63,940 nucleotides of DNA. It comes from an uncultured Christensenellaceae bacterium. GTDB lineage: Bacteria > Bacillota > Clostridia > Christensenellales > Aristaeellaceae. The notes beneath the pieces are model-generated. The model did no database searches, was not told the origin of the DNA, and was given only the letters and a program-made list of their open reading frames with translations. The position numbers and the translations under genes were made by a program. Positions 24,918 to 34,045 of this stretch are shown here, piece by piece (position 1 is the stretch's first letter; each line of letters starts with the position of its first letter). Location of the stretch: the NCBI GenBank assembly GCA_905234985.1, contig CAJOJQ010000027.1, positions 1-63,940 on the forward strand. Direction: 5' to 3'.

Positions 24918-26684
24918 TTATTCCACCTCCCCCATCTGCGTTTCATGGATTTCCCGATAGGTTGGGCAGGAGGAAAGCAGCGCCTCGTGGGCGCCGCAGC
25001 CGATCACTTTGCCCTCGTCCAGCACGATGATCTGATCCAGCGCCCGGATGGAGCTGACCCGCTGGGCGATCACGATGGTGGCGGCGGGGGCGTGGTTTTC
25101 CCGGATGGCCTTGCGCACGCCCGCGTCGGTGCGGTAGTCCAGGGCGGAAGAGGAATCGTCCAGCACCAGAATTTCCGGCTGGCCCGCCAAAGCCCGGGCG
25201 ATGAGCATGCGCTGCTTCTGGCCCCCGGAGAAGTTGGCCCCGTGGATCACGGCCCGGTGGTCGTAGGCGTCCTCGTAGCCCTCCACAAATTCCTGGGCCA
25301 TGGCGTCCCGTGCGGCGAAGCGCAGGGCTTCTTCCGAAATGTCCCGGCCGAAGGAAATGTTTTCCCGCACGGTGTCGGCGAAGATCACGTCGTTTTGGAA
25401 CACCACGCCGAATTTGCCGTGCAGCTCGTCCCGGTCGTAGGCGCGCACGTCGCGCCCGTCCACGAACACGTGGCCCTCCTGGGGGTCGTAAAAACGCATG
25501 AGCAGGTTCACGATGCTGGTTTTGCCCGCGCCGGTGGCCCCGATGATGCCAAGGGTGCCGCCCCGGGGAATGGCAAAATCAATATCCTCCAGGCATTTCT
25601 GCCGACGGGAACCGGCAAAGCCCGCGCCAATGTCGTCGGCGGCTTCCGTCTCCGCGTCATAGCTGAAGGACACGTGATCGAACACGATGAAGCCGGGCCG
25701 GTCCGTGTGGGCGGCCTCAGCTTCCGGCAGGGGGGGCAGGGCTTCTTCCGTTTCCACCACCTGGGCGATGCGGTTGGCGGAAGCGTTGGCCTTGGACAGC
25801 ATCATAAAAAACCGGTTCAGGCCCATGACGCCCATGAGCACCATATTAAAATACGTCAGGAACGCTAAGATCACGCCCGGCTCGGTGACGCCCTCGTTCA
25901 CCCGGCTGGCCCCCAGCAGCACCACCAGGGTCAGGCCCACGTTCAGAAACAGGGTCACGATGGGTCCCGGCAGGGCCATTATCATGCCCGCCTTGATGTC
26001 CCGCCGGGCGGTTTCCCCGTTGGCGGCGGAAAAACGTTTGATTTCGTGGGGTTCCCTGGACAGGGCCTTCACCACCCGGATGCCGGTGATGTTTTCCCGC
26101 ATGACGCGCACGATGTCGTCCATGCCCCGCTGCACCCGGTCGTACAGGGGGATGCCCTTCATGGAAATGAACACCACCAGAGCGATCATGACGGGGGCCA
26201 TAATGCAGAGAATGGAAGCCAGGCCCACGTCCATGGTCAGGGTGATGGCGATGCCGCCGATGAGCATGATGGGGGCGCGGACGCCCATGGTCTGTACGAA
26301 CCGGATGAAGTTCTGCACGTTATAGCTGTCCGAGGTCATGCGGGAAATGAGGGAGGGCAGGCCCACCCCGTCCATCTGCTTGCCGGACAGGTTCAGCGCC
26401 GTATGGAACAGATCCCGCCGGATCTCCCAGGCCGTTTCCTTGGACGTGCGGACGGACATGCGGTTGGCACTTACGTTCAATATCCGCGTGCAAATGGCCA
26501 GGGCGAGCATGGCAAGGCCCCACAGCAGCACCGCAAGGATTTGCTTCGTGGGCACCACATGGTCGATCAGGTGCTCCATCACATAGGGGATCAGCAGCTC
26601 CAGCGCCGTGCCGGACAGCTTGATGCCCATGACCCCGGCAATGCGCCGGCCGTATTTTTTCAGGTACTTCCATAAGAATCTCAT
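24918..26684 (-). CDS. ABC exporter half-transporter, subunit 1
   Basis: 588 residues starting MRFLWKYLKKYG. Membrane domain first, then ATPase with Walker A GATGAGKTS, signature FSGGQKQRMLIARALAG and Walker B ILVLDDSSSALDY. The Asp in place of the catalytic Glu after Walker B (LDDSSS) marks the degenerate site typical of heterodimeric exporters such as BmrC/TM287; the partner subunit has the Glu. The H-loop is also altered (IVIAQRVSSI, Gln for His). Substrate unknown. Confidence 0.93.
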   Translation of the reverse strand: MRFLWKYLKKYGRRIAGVMGIKLSGTALELLIPYVMEHLIDHVVPTKQILAVLLWGLAMLALAICTRILNVSANRMSVRTSKETAWEIRRDLFHTALNLSGKQMDGVGLPSLISRMTSDSYNVQNFIRFVQTMGVRAPIMLIGGIAITLTMDVGLASILCIMAPVMIALVVFISMKGIPLYDRVQRGMDDIVRVMRENITGIRVVKALSREPHEIKRFSAANGETARRDIKAGMIMALPGPIVTLFLNVGLTLVVLLGASRVNEGVTEPGVILAFLTYFNMVLMGVMGLNRFFMMLSKANASANRIAQVVETEEALPPLPEAEAAHTDRPGFIVFDHVSFSYDAETEAADDIGAGFAGSRRQKCLEDIDFAIPRGGTLGIIGATGAGKTSIVNLLMRFYDPQEGHVFVDGRDVRAYDRDELHGKFGVVFQNDVIFADTVRENISFGRDISEEALRFAARDAMAQEFVEGYEDAYDHRAVIHGANFSGGQKQRMLIARALAGQPEILVLDDSSSALDYRTDAGVRKAIRENHAPAATIVIAQRVSSIRALDQIIVLDEGKVIGCGAHEALLSSCPTYREIHETQMGEVE

Positions 26685-26768
26685 GGGGGGCGTCACTCCT
26701 GTGCTTTCGGAAAAAACTTCCATTTATGAGCATTGTAGCACCGGAAACGGAAATCCGTCAAGGCAGCA

Positions 26769-26802
26769 ATAAAAAACGCCCCCGGTAAAACCGGGAACGC
26801 GG
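26769..26802 (-). terminator. Terminator of the small secreted-protein gene
   Basis: Minus strand CGTTCCCGGT/ACCGGGGGCG stem followed by TTTTTT, 20 bp past the stop. Confidence 0.85.
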
Positions 26803-26819
26803 ATGGAACGAATGAATGA

Positions 26820-27278
26820 TTACAGCTGAGCGGCCAGGAACTGCACGAGTTCGGCAAACGCGTTTTCCGCAGCTTCGTCAGCGCAGGGGGTGAAGGAGAA
26901 AACGATCATCACGCCTTCTTCGGCGTACACCAGCGCGATATTGGCGGAGACAACGCCATCCACTTCGCTCTTGAAGCCGATGAGGTCAGCGCCGTCTTCG
27001 TTCTTGGTTTCCACTTCGGTCATGCCGTCAGCCTTGGCTTCTTCAACCAGCTGTTCCACGGTCTTGCCTTCAGTGGCGGCAAGGGTGATGGTGAGAACGC
27101 TTTCGCCGTTGGTCACAGCGTACAGGAGGCCCTTTTCAGCATCTTCGTCAGACACTTCCACAGCGGTCCAGCCTTCGGGCAGTTCCAGTTCAGCGGGTTC
27201 GGCGTCGGCTTCCGCTATGGCGGCGAAGGGCATCACGAGCATGCAGGCCAGCAGCAGAACAGAAATCAGCTTTTTCAT
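26820..27278 (-). CDS. Small secreted acidic protein, unknown function
   Basis: 152 residues with a signal peptide (MKKLISVLLLACMLVMPFAAIA). The mature part is acidic and predicted alpha/beta (LELPEGWTAVEV, VLTITLAATEG, ANIALVYAEEGVMIVFSF). This resembles short secreted lipocalin- or PsbP-like domains of Clostridia, but no family is assigned. Single gene with its own terminator. Codon use is like the neighbours. Confidence 0.7.
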   Translation of the reverse strand: MKKLISVLLLACMLVMPFAAIAEADAEPAELELPEGWTAVEVSDEDAEKGLLYAVTNGESVLTITLAATEGKTVEQLVEEAKADGMTEVETKNEDGADLIGFKSEVDGVVSANIALVYAEEGVMIVFSFTPCADEAAENAFAELVQFLAAQL

Positions 27279-27449
27279 TGTTAGTTACCCCTTTTTTCTT
27301 TTTTTCGTCGCGTAAACGCAACGAGCGCATTATACAATAAAATTCAGCCGCTTGTATAGCGCTTTCATGGTCAGTATTTGCCCTTTCTTTTCCATCTCTT
27401 CTCATTTCTTGCGCTTTTTTCTCTCTTTCCGTGTCCTGAAACAAAGCCC

Positions 27450-27479
27450 TTGACAAAGGTTCTTTGCCCGCGCTACAAT
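27450..27479 (+). promoter_or_regulatory. Promoter of the ABC-2 exporter operon
   Basis: TTGACA (27450-27455), 18 nt, TACAAT (27474-27479). Confidence 0.8.
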
Positions 27480-27527
27480 AATTTCCTATTATATTTTGTT
27501 TTTTATCCAACCGGCGGGGAGGACGGC

Positions 27528-28493
27528 ATGCGTTACATTACAGTGGAAAACCTGACGAAAACCTTTACCGTGCGCAAAAAGCGGGAAAAGGGCAAGCTGC
27601 TGCGGGAAAAAACGCAGGTGCAGGCCCTGCGGGGCGTTTCCTTTTCCATCGACAGGGGGGAGCTGGTGGGCTGCATCGGCCCCAACGGCGCGGGCAAATC
27701 CACCACGGTGAAAATTCTGTCCGGCATCCTGACCCCGGACGGCGGCACTGCCGACGTGGGCGGCCTGACCCCCTGGAAGGATCGGCGCAAGCACGTGCAG
27801 CGCATCGGCGTGGTATTCGGCCAGCGCACCCAGCTTTGGTGGGACGTACCCATCGCCGACAGCTTTTCCCTGCTGAAGGACATTTACCGGGTGCCGGACG
27901 CGGATTTTATCAAACGCCGAGACGAACTGACCGAGGCCCTGAATTTGGGGGACCTTTTGCGCACGCCCCTGCGGCTTTTGAGCTTAGGGCAAAGGATGCG
28001 GGCGGAACTGTGCGGGTCGCTGCTCCACGGGCCGGAGCTGCTGTTCTTAGACGAACCCACCATCGGCCTGGACGCGGTGAGCAAGCTGGCCCTGCGGGAT
28101 TTCCTCAAACGGGAGAACGAAAAAAGCGGCACCACCGTGCTGCTCACCACCCACGATATGGAGGATATCGCCGCCCTGTGCCCCCGGGTCATGGTGCTGG
28201 GCCACGGCAGCAAGCTGTACGACGGGGCCTTGCCCGACCTGCTTTCCCGGTACGATACCCAGCGGGTGATGACCCTGCGCTACGATGGGGACTTGGATTT
28301 TCCCGTACTGCCGGAGGGCTGCGAGGTCAGCCGGGAGGGAGACGCATACCGCGTGGTTTATGACCACGTAAAAATTCCCACATCTCATATCATGTCCCTT
28401 TTGCAGAGCGCCGGTCCCATCCGGGAATGGACGGCCCAGCCCCAAAATATTGACCATTTGATCGCCGCCATGTACCGGGAGATGGATTTATGA
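27528..28493 (+). CDS. ABC-2-type exporter ATPase
   Basis: 321 residues; ATG at 27528 after GGGGAGGACGGC. Walker A GPNGAGKST, an RTQLWWDVP segment in the helical domain, signature LSLGQRMRAELCGSL and Walker B LLFLDEPTIGLDAVSK. The signature variant and the RTQLWWDVP motif are typical of the ATPase that works with paired ABC-2 permeases (ABCA/DrrA-like, 'YP_... Na/viologen' group). Overlaps the first permease by 4 bp. Confidence 0.92.
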   Translation: MRYITVENLTKTFTVRKKREKGKLLREKTQVQALRGVSFSIDRGELVGCIGPNGAGKSTTVKILSGILTPDGGTADVGGLTPWKDRRKHVQRIGVVFGQRTQLWWDVPIADSFSLLKDIYRVPDADFIKRRDELTEALNLGDLLRTPLRLLSLGQRMRAELCGSLLHGPELLFLDEPTIGLDAVSKLALRDFLKRENEKSGTTVLLTTHDMEDIAALCPRVMVLGHGSKLYDGALPDLLSRYDTQRVMTLRYDGDLDFPVLPEGCEVSREGDAYRVVYDHVKIPTSHIMSLLQSAGPIREWTAQPQNIDHLIAAMYREMDL

Positions 28494-29281
28494 AAGCGTA
28501 TCTTTCCGTATTCCGCATGCGGTGGAAAATGGAATTGCAGTACCGGGGCGCGGTAGTGGGCGGCGTGATCTGCCAGATGTTTTTCGGGCTGATCCTGATT
28601 GCCCTGTACCGGGCGCTGTACGCCGGCAAGCCCCAGGCCATGCCCCTGTCCTCCGTGACCACCTATGTCTGGCTCCAGCAGGCATTTTTCCGCATGCTGC
28701 TGGCTTCGGACAGTGATTTGCTGGACAAAATCAGAACTGGCAATATCGCTTACGACCTGTGCAGGCCCCTGCAACTGTACGGCTACTATTACAGCCGCAT
28801 CATGGCGCAAAAGCTGCTGGGCAGCCTGCTTCGCGCCGCGCCCATGCTGGTTTTCGCCGCCCTGTTGCCGGAGGGCTGGGGCGTCTGCCTCCCCGCCTCC
28901 CTGCCCGCGTTCTGCGCGGCGGTGGTGGGGCTGTTCCTGGGTCTGCTGTGCATGTGCGCCCTGGAAAACGTGACCATGGGCTTCACCATGCGCACCCTGG
29001 ACAGCCGGGGCATGCAGGCCATGCTGAACCTGCTGATGATGATCCTGTCCGGCAACATCCTGCCCCTGACCCTGTTCCCGGATAGCTGGCAGCGGGTGAT
29101 CACCGCCCTGCCCTACGCCCAATTGCTGGACGCGCCCATCCGCCTGTACACCGGAGAACGCGCCCTGTCCGCCGCCCCCGCCGCTCTGCTGCTGCAAGCC
29201 GCCTGGACGATCACCATTGTGTGCTTAGGGCTGCTGCTGTGGCGGAGTAACCAGAAGAAGATGATTTTGCAAGGGGGATAA
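28490..29281 (+). CDS. ABC-2-type permease, subunit 1
   Basis: 263 residues with six hydrophobic helices, starting MKAYLSVFRMRWKMELQYRG. Matches the ABC2_membrane_6 style of permease (TYVWLQQAFFRML, then GNIAYDLCRPLQLYGYYY). It partners the ATPase upstream and the second permease at 29715. Between the two permease genes lies a ~390-bp structured repeat element. Confidence 0.85.
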   Translation: MKAYLSVFRMRWKMELQYRGAVVGGVICQMFFGLILIALYRALYAGKPQAMPLSSVTTYVWLQQAFFRMLLASDSDLLDKIRTGNIAYDLCRPLQLYGYYYSRIMAQKLLGSLLRAAPMLVFAALLPEGWGVCLPASLPAFCAAVVGLFLGLLCMCALENVTMGFTMRTLDSRGMQAMLNLLMMILSGNILPLTLFPDSWQRVITALPYAQLLDAPIRLYTGERALSAAPAALLLQAAWTITIVCLGLLLWRSNQKKMILQGG

Positions 29282-29286
29282 GAGCA

Positions 29287-29674
29287 GGGGGCTTCTTCAG
29301 CCCCCTAAACCCCTGAACCAGGGCCGCTTGGCCCTGGACCCATCCTGGCGAATCAACTTGAATAAAAAAACAAACAACATCCGCCAGTCGCCGGGAGATA
29401 CGAAAGTTTGAGGGCTTCTGGCCCAAGAAAGCCGGGAAAATCCCCAGGAAAAAGCTCGCTTTTTCCCAAGGGATTATTCCCTGGCTTTCCCCGGATGCTT
29501 CGCATCCGGGATGGCCGCCAAAGGCGGCCGGGCCAGAAGCACAAAGCCGTTAAGTTGAGCGCTCCTTCCAAGCAGCAGCGGGAACTTGTTTTCTTTTTGC
29601 GTCAGGTAATATCCGCAGGTGAGGGTCCAGGGAGATCATCTCCCTGGTCAGGGTCTGGGGCGGATAGCCCCAGG
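29287..29674 (+). repeat. Structured multi-hairpin repeat, copy 1 (inside an ABC operon)
   Basis: Ordered hairpins: GGGGGCT/AGCCCCC, CCAGGGCC/GGCCCTGG, a long outer stem GGCTTCTGGCCC/GGGCCAGAAGC, and within it AGAAAGCCGGGAA/TTCCCTGGCTTTC, AAAGCTCGCTTT, CCCGGATGC/GCATCCGGG and GGCCGCC/GGCGGCC. A 3' CCAGGGAGATCATCTCCCTGG and a GGGGC/GCCCC hairpin follow. No ORF. Near-identical to copies at 34376-34870 (inverted) and 57567-57963. Confidence 0.85.
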
Positions 29675-29714
29675 GGTTCCTATAAAATCGACCGAAACAT
29701 TCCCGGAGGATAAG

Positions 29715-30515
29715 ATGGACACCATCAAGCTATACTGGAAATCCATGGGCATCCTGCTGAAAAGCCAATTGCAGTACCCCGCCTCCTTCATCATGCAGAC
29801 GTTCGCCCAATTGGTCATGGAGGGGGGCGAGCTGCTGGCGGTGATCCTGATCGTGGACCGGTTCGATTCCCTGAACCAGTGGATGCCCGGAGACCTGTAC
29901 TTCTTTTTCGGCATGATGTCCGTCACCTTTTACCTGACGGAGTTCCTGGGCCGGGGCGTCACCGGGGCCTTTCCGAGCATGGTACGCTCCGGGCAGTTGG
30001 ACACCCTGCTTCTGCGGCCCCGGGGCGTGCTGACCCAAGTGCTTTGCAGCGCCATCGACCCCCGCCGCGTCGCCTGCATCGCCGTGGGCACGGCGGCGCT
30101 GATTATGGGCAGCAAGATGGCCGGAGTGGAATGGACGCTGCTCAAAGCCCTGGCCCTCACGGAAGCCGTGCTGCTGGGCGTGATGCTGGTGCTGGGCCTG
30201 TTTTTGATCGAAGCGGTGCTGTGCATCCATTCCGTGAAATCGGTGGAGCTGACCAACGCCCTCACCTACGGCGGCCGCAGTGCCTGCCAGTACCCCATCG
30301 ACATTTTCCCCCGCCCCCTGCGGGTGCTGTTCACGGTAGTGGCCCCCTTCGCCCTCACCCTCCACGTCCCCGCCGCCTACATCTTGGGCAAACCCCTCTA
30401 CGGCTGGCCCGCCTGGACGGCTTTCGTCACCCCCCTGGCCGGGGCCGCCGCGTTCTGGATTTTGTACGCCGTGTTTCAGAAGGCCATGAAGTTTTACCGG
30501 TCGACGGGGAGCTGA
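29715..30515 (+). CDS. ABC-2-type permease, subunit 2
   Basis: 266 residues from ATG 29715 (MDTIKLYWKSMGILL), with CGGAGGATAAG upstream. Six hydrophobic helices; GVTGAFPSMVRSGQLDTLLL and YPIDIFPRPLRVL are typical of the second permease of this transporter class. It lies 433 bp after subunit 1, the gap being filled by the structured repeat, so translation relies on its own ribosome site. Confidence 0.85.
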   Translation: MDTIKLYWKSMGILLKSQLQYPASFIMQTFAQLVMEGGELLAVILIVDRFDSLNQWMPGDLYFFFGMMSVTFYLTEFLGRGVTGAFPSMVRSGQLDTLLLRPRGVLTQVLCSAIDPRRVACIAVGTAALIMGSKMAGVEWTLLKALALTEAVLLGVMLVLGLFLIEAVLCIHSVKSVELTNALTYGGRSACQYPIDIFPRPLRVLFTVVAPFALTLHVPAAYILGKPLYGWPAWTAFVTPLAGAAAFWILYAVFQKAMKFYRSTGS

Positions 30516-30539
30516 GGGAACTTTCAAGGAGTTGTGAGC

Positions 30540-31562
30540 ATGAAACAGCAGATCATGGATCGCTTTCCGGGAATAAGCTGCGCATGGATGGATTCCGCGG
30601 GGAAAGAAACGACGGCATGTTTTGGCTTTGCCGATCAGGAAAACCACATTCTCGTGGATGAGAACACCATATTTCCCGCCTGCTCCATATCCAAATTCGT
30701 CACCGCCCTATGCGTAATGAAACTGCACGAGGAAAAACGAATCGATATTGATATGCCCGTCAATCGGTATCAGCGGCGGTGGAAGCTGCTTACCGCGGAC
30801 GGAACCGAAAGCGACGCGGCCGTCCGGTCGATCCTGTGCCATACGGCCGGAATTGTGGACGGAGAAGACTCCTTCTATGGGCTGCGGCGCGGCGATCCGG
30901 AAATCGGCCTGATCGATATTCTGGAAGGAAAAACAGCTTACAACAACCGGCCCGCGCGGGCGGAAAAACCCCAGGGAACAGCTTTTGAATACACCGACGC
31001 CGGATACTGTGTGTTACAGCTGCTTTTGCAGGAAGTCCGGCAAAAAGCCTTTGAAGAGATTGCCCGGGAACTCGTTTTTGACCCGCTGAACCTGAAAAAC
31101 ACGTTCTTTGCGTCTCCCGGAAACGCGGCGCGCTTTGAAAACAGGATGGCGGCAGGCTATGACGAGGAGGGGCTGCTCCTTCCGGGAAAATTTCCCCCGG
31201 TTCCCGATCTGGCGGCGTCGGGGCTGTGGAGCACGCCGAAAGAACTGCTCGCAATCGCCAAGGCGTTTGTGAAATCGCTTCATGGGGAAAGCGCGCTCCT
31301 TCAAACAGAATCGGCGCTTGAAATGGCACGCCCGGCGAAGGATTTCCCCTGGGCGGGGCTCGGCGTGTTCATACGCGAAAATAACGTCCTGGTCTCACAG
31401 GGCTGGGGCGAAAACGGCCAGTGTATGCTCAAGATGAACGCCCGCTCAAAAGAGATCTCTGTTGTGATGACCAACCGGAATCCAGGCGTCGATCAGGCAG
31501 AATCGGGGATCGAATATCTTGTGAACAGCCGGAACGCAGAGAAGCAAAAGACACAGGATTGA
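30540..31562 (+). CDS. Serine hydrolase, beta-lactamase/class C family
   Basis: 340 residues; ATG at 30540 follows AAGGAG, 24 bp after the permease stop. Serine nucleophile motif SISK (in FPACSISKFVT, SxxK), a YTD in place of the usual YxN (FEYTDAGY), and a late segment near GWGENGQCMLKM where class C enzymes have KTG. There is no signal peptide, so it is probably a cytoplasmic esterase or peptidase rather than an antibiotic-degrading enzyme. Likely co-transcribed with the exporter. Confidence 0.85.
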   Translation: MKQQIMDRFPGISCAWMDSAGKETTACFGFADQENHILVDENTIFPACSISKFVTALCVMKLHEEKRIDIDMPVNRYQRRWKLLTADGTESDAAVRSILCHTAGIVDGEDSFYGLRRGDPEIGLIDILEGKTAYNNRPARAEKPQGTAFEYTDAGYCVLQLLLQEVRQKAFEEIARELVFDPLNLKNTFFASPGNAARFENRMAAGYDEEGLLLPGKFPPVPDLAASGLWSTPKELLAIAKAFVKSLHGESALLQTESALEMARPAKDFPWAGLGVFIRENNVLVSQGWGENGQCMLKMNARSKEISVVMTNRNPGVDQAESGIEYLVNSRNAEKQKTQD

Positions 31563-31625
31563 CAAAGCGCAAACGCGGAAATATAATAAAATCAATGGAA
31601 ATGAACGCGGACAGGAGGGAGAAAA

Positions 31626-31847
31626 ATGTCCTGCATCATCAAGTTTCATTGGGACAGCGAGGCAGCGGTCTGGACCGCTACAAGCGACGACGTGCCGGGT
31701 CTGGTACTGGAATCCGGCTCCTTTGACGCGCTGGTGGAACGGGTGAAAGCGGCTGTTCCCGAATTGATTCACTTGAACGGAAAGGTTTCGGATTTCAGAC
31801 TGTCCTATATTACGGAACGGGAAGACGTGGTGCCCGTTTATGGCTGA
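31626..31847 (+). CDS. hicB: HicB-like antitoxin (DUF1902)
   Basis: 73 residues: IKFHWDSEAAVWTATSDDVPGL and ALVERVKAAVPELIHLNG match the DUF1902 / partial-RNase-H HicB family. Ribosome site ACAGGAGGGA. Overlaps the toxin gene by 8 bp. It neutralises HicA; no separate DNA-binding domain is visible, which is normal for DUF1902 forms. Confidence 0.85.
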   Translation: MSCIIKFHWDSEAAVWTATSDDVPGLVLESGSFDALVERVKAAVPELIHLNGKVSDFRLSYITEREDVVPVYG

Positions 31848-32034
31848 ATATGAGAAAATCGTTCGGGAAGAATTGAGGAAAAACGGCTGTTCTTTTGTCC
31901 GGCACGGGAAGGGCGACCATGACATCTGGTACAGCCCCATCACAAACACAAACGTAACGGTAGACGGGAAAATCAAATCCCGCTTCACCGCCAACGAGAT
32001 CATGAAGCAAAGCGGAATCAAAAAGCGGTTTTAA
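31840..32034 (+). CDS. hicA: HicA-type toxin (mRNA interferase)
   Basis: 64 residues, a typical HicA. The dsRNA-binding-like fold keeps the catalytic His in GKGDHDIWY and a preceding LRKNGCSFVRHG. HicA cleaves mRNA during stress until bound by HicB. Antitoxin first, toxin second; the overlap ensures coupling. An inverted repeat follows. Confidence 0.88.
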   Translation: MAEYEKIVREELRKNGCSFVRHGKGDHDIWYSPITNTNVTVDGKIKSRFTANEIMKQSGIKKRF

Positions 32035-32036
32035 GA

Positions 32037-32110
32037 ACACGGGGGACGGTTTTCTTTGTTTGCTCAATAGCGAGCGAAAGCAATCACACGGAGAACCGTC
32101 CCCTTGTGTT
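32037..32110. repeat. REP-like inverted repeat (GGGGACGGTT type)
   Basis: ACACGGGGGACGGTTTT (32037-32053) is the complement of GAACCGTCCCCTTGTGT (32092-32108), with ~38 nt between. The sequence type GGGGACGGTT is one I know as dispersed in Bacillota and sometimes tied to REP-associated transposases; no transposase is here. It could also end hicBA transcription. Confidence 0.55.
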
Positions 32111-32150
32111 TGTTAGCCGGAAGATTCGCGGCAAAGAAGGAGGAACGGGT

Positions 32151-32759
32151 ATGAAAAGATTCTGTGCGGCCGTGCTGGCATTGCTATTGGCAATCCAGGC
32201 GTTTCCCGTGCGTGCGGAGGAAGGCCGCATATATTATTACAATACCAAAGGCGGTGGACGCCGCCTGCATACTGATCCCGAATGTCCCACCATTTCGGAT
32301 TATCTGCGTCCCCTGACAGCGCTGACGGAGACAGAAGTCCGTCATCCTCGATTCAGGGACATGGCCATGTGTACGGTTTGCTCAAACGGGCTGGAAGCGC
32401 CGCCGTCGGACGAGTTCGCCTTTGCTTTGCTGCCCGTACAGGAAAAAGCAGCGCAGAGCAACGGAATCTACACGCTGCCGGGAACCGATATGATTCAGCC
32501 GGATGAAGCGTTTTCACAAGTGGCAGTTTTGATGATGGTCCAATTGTCTTTGCTCAGATCAGACGCGGTCCATGGCCTTTATATGATCTATTACTACCCG
32601 GAAAGCGCCCGGTATGGGAGGCCGTATTACGATTTCACAGTCATGCGGGAAACCCATGGCACGTTTTCAGAAGATTTTTCCTTAAAAACCCTGGGATACA
32701 TCGCCCTGGATGCCGAAACAAAAAAACTGCTGTATGCAGAGCGGTTCACGGATGACTGA
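32151..32759 (+). CDS. Secreted protein with possible Cys/His metal site
   Basis: 202 residues; ATG at 32151 after AAGAAGGAGGAA. Signal peptide to ~residue 22 (FPVRA). The mature N-terminus has GGGRRLHTDPECPTISDYL and, ~35 residues on, MCTVCSNG: a His/Cys-rich pattern that resembles small zinc-binding 'Ada-like' or nuclease-associated motifs. The rest is unassigned. Stands alone between hicBA and recO. Confidence 0.65.
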   Translation: MKRFCAAVLALLLAIQAFPVRAEEGRIYYYNTKGGGRRLHTDPECPTISDYLRPLTALTETEVRHPRFRDMAMCTVCSNGLEAPPSDEFAFALLPVQEKAAQSNGIYTLPGTDMIQPDEAFSQVAVLMMVQLSLLRSDAVHGLYMIYYYPESARYGRPYYDFTVMRETHGTFSEDFSLKTLGYIALDAETKKLLYAERFTDD

Positions 32760-32811
32760 AAAAACGGAACGCAGGGAACCGTTCCCTGTGTTGGGAAAGA
32801 GGGAATGACGC

Positions 32812-33537
32812 ATGCCCGCCCTGACCACCCAGGCCATCGTTTTACGCCACGCGGATTACCGGGAGCATGACCGGATGCTGACGCTGCTTTCCCCGTCCAT
32901 GGGGCGGATCGAAGCGCTGTGCCGGGGCTGCAAGCGGCCCCAAAGTCCTTTGCTTTCGGCCAGCGAATGGTTCGCCTTAGGGGAATATGTGCTGTTCGCG
33001 GGCAAGGGGCACATGACCGTGACCTCCTGCAACCTGACGGAGAGCTTCTTCCCCCTGCGCACGGATTACGACCGGTTGAAACACGCCACCTATTTGCTGT
33101 CCGTGGCCGAGGCCGCCGCCCAGCCGGGGGAACGGGCGGTGGAGCTGTTCACGCTGCTGGCCCGGTCCCTGTCCCGCTTGGCCTACACCGACCGGGACGC
33201 AAAGGCCATTTCCGCCGCGTTCCTGCTGCACTTTTCCGCCATCAGCGGCTACCGGCCCCGTCTTTCCCACTGCGTGCGCTGCGGCAGGGAAATGCAGGAC
33301 GGGGAGATCCGCCTGTTCGACATCGAAAACGGCGGGCTGCTGTGCGAAAAATGCCATATTAGCTTCAACCAGGCCCACCCCGTCACCCCGGATCAGGTGA
33401 AATGGATGCGGGACGTGCTGGCCCGGGGCATCGACAAAACCGACCAGCCGCCCCAGAACGCCCCCGGCCCCCTGCTGGCCGCCTATGTGGGCGAACGGCT
33501 GGAAAAACCCCTCTTACAGGAAGGGCTTTGGAAGTGA
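32812..33537 (+). CDS. recO: DNA repair protein RecO
   Basis: 241 residues: N-terminal OB-fold (TQAIVLRHADYREHDRMLTLL, then SMGRIEALCRGCKRP) and a helical C-terminus with the four-Cys zinc site CVRCG and CEKCH typical of RecO in Bacillota. Helps RecFR load RecA on gaps and anneals strands. Ribosome site GGGAAAGAGGG; followed by a large 7-mer repeat hairpin. Confidence 0.93.
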   Translation: MPALTTQAIVLRHADYREHDRMLTLLSPSMGRIEALCRGCKRPQSPLLSASEWFALGEYVLFAGKGHMTVTSCNLTESFFPLRTDYDRLKHATYLLSVAEAAAQPGERAVELFTLLARSLSRLAYTDRDAKAISAAFLLHFSAISGYRPRLSHCVRCGREMQDGEIRLFDIENGGLLCEKCHISFNQAHPVTPDQVKWMRDVLARGIDKTDQPPQNAPGPLLAAYVGERLEKPLLQEGLWK

Positions 33538-33540
33538 TAG

Positions 33541-33703
33541 AGAGTTAAAAAAATGGAGAGTTGAGAGTTGGGAGTTGAGAGTTGAGATTATATAGTCTAC
33601 AAGCTGTGGAATCCAAAGTGTTCGACTATATAAATCTGAACTCTGTACTCTGCACTCTGTACTCTCATCTCAACTCTCAACTCTCCACTCTCAACTCTTT
33701 TTT
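33541..33703. repeat. GAGAGTT 7-mer inverted repeat, locus 1
   Basis: Left arm repeats GAGAGTT/GGGAGTT (33555-33586), right arm repeats AACTCTC/CACTCTC up to 33697. The two arms pair over ~30 bp. The loop contains TATATAAATCT at its 3' side, as in the loci at 38565 and 46839. It can act as a terminator for recO because a T-run follows. Confidence 0.75.
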
Positions 33704-33760
33704 CCCCCTCCCGCATACTCTCGCCTCCGCCCGCATACATTGCCTGCGGAGGTGATTTTC

Positions 33761-34045
33761 ATGGAGAAGGAACAGGCGGCGCGGCCCGCGGCGAAGAACC
33801 ACACCCTGTCCATGGAGAACCGGCAGCGGGCGCTTTTAACAGGGGTAAACGAAGTGCTGGGTTTCGACGAAGGCCAGGTGATCCTGATGACGGACAGCGG
33901 CGAAATCGCCCTGACCGGAGAGGGGCTGCACGTGACCCGCCTGATGTTAGAGGAAGGGCAGCTGGCGGTGGAGGGGAAGATCGACAGCGTGTTTTACACC
34001 CAGCGCACCCGCCGCCGAGGCCTGTTTCGGGGCAAAAGCAAATGA
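33761..34045 (+). CDS. yabP: Sporulation protein YabP
   Basis: 94 residues; ATG at 33761 after GCGGAGGTGATTTTC. NHTLSMENRQRALLTGVNEVLGFDE and IALTGEGLHVTRL are the YabP/YqfC signature. Needed for spore coat or cortex assembly; in B. subtilis it acts with YabQ. Overlaps yabQ by 4 bp. Marks the organism as a sporeformer or recent descendant of one. Confidence 0.9.
   Translation: MEKEQAARPAAKNHTLSMENRQRALLTGVNEVLGFDEGQVILMTDSGEIALTGEGLHVTRLMLEEGQLAVEGKIDSVFYTQRTRRRGLFRGKSK

Noticed and set aside
23147..26684. Two independent homodimeric exporters
   Set aside because: Adjacent subunits with one degenerate (LDDSSS, Gln H-loop) and one canonical ATP site indicate a heterodimer.
33541..33703. Possible CRISPR from the GAGAGTT repeats
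   Set aside because: 7-mer units are contiguous with no spacers and form an inverted repeat.
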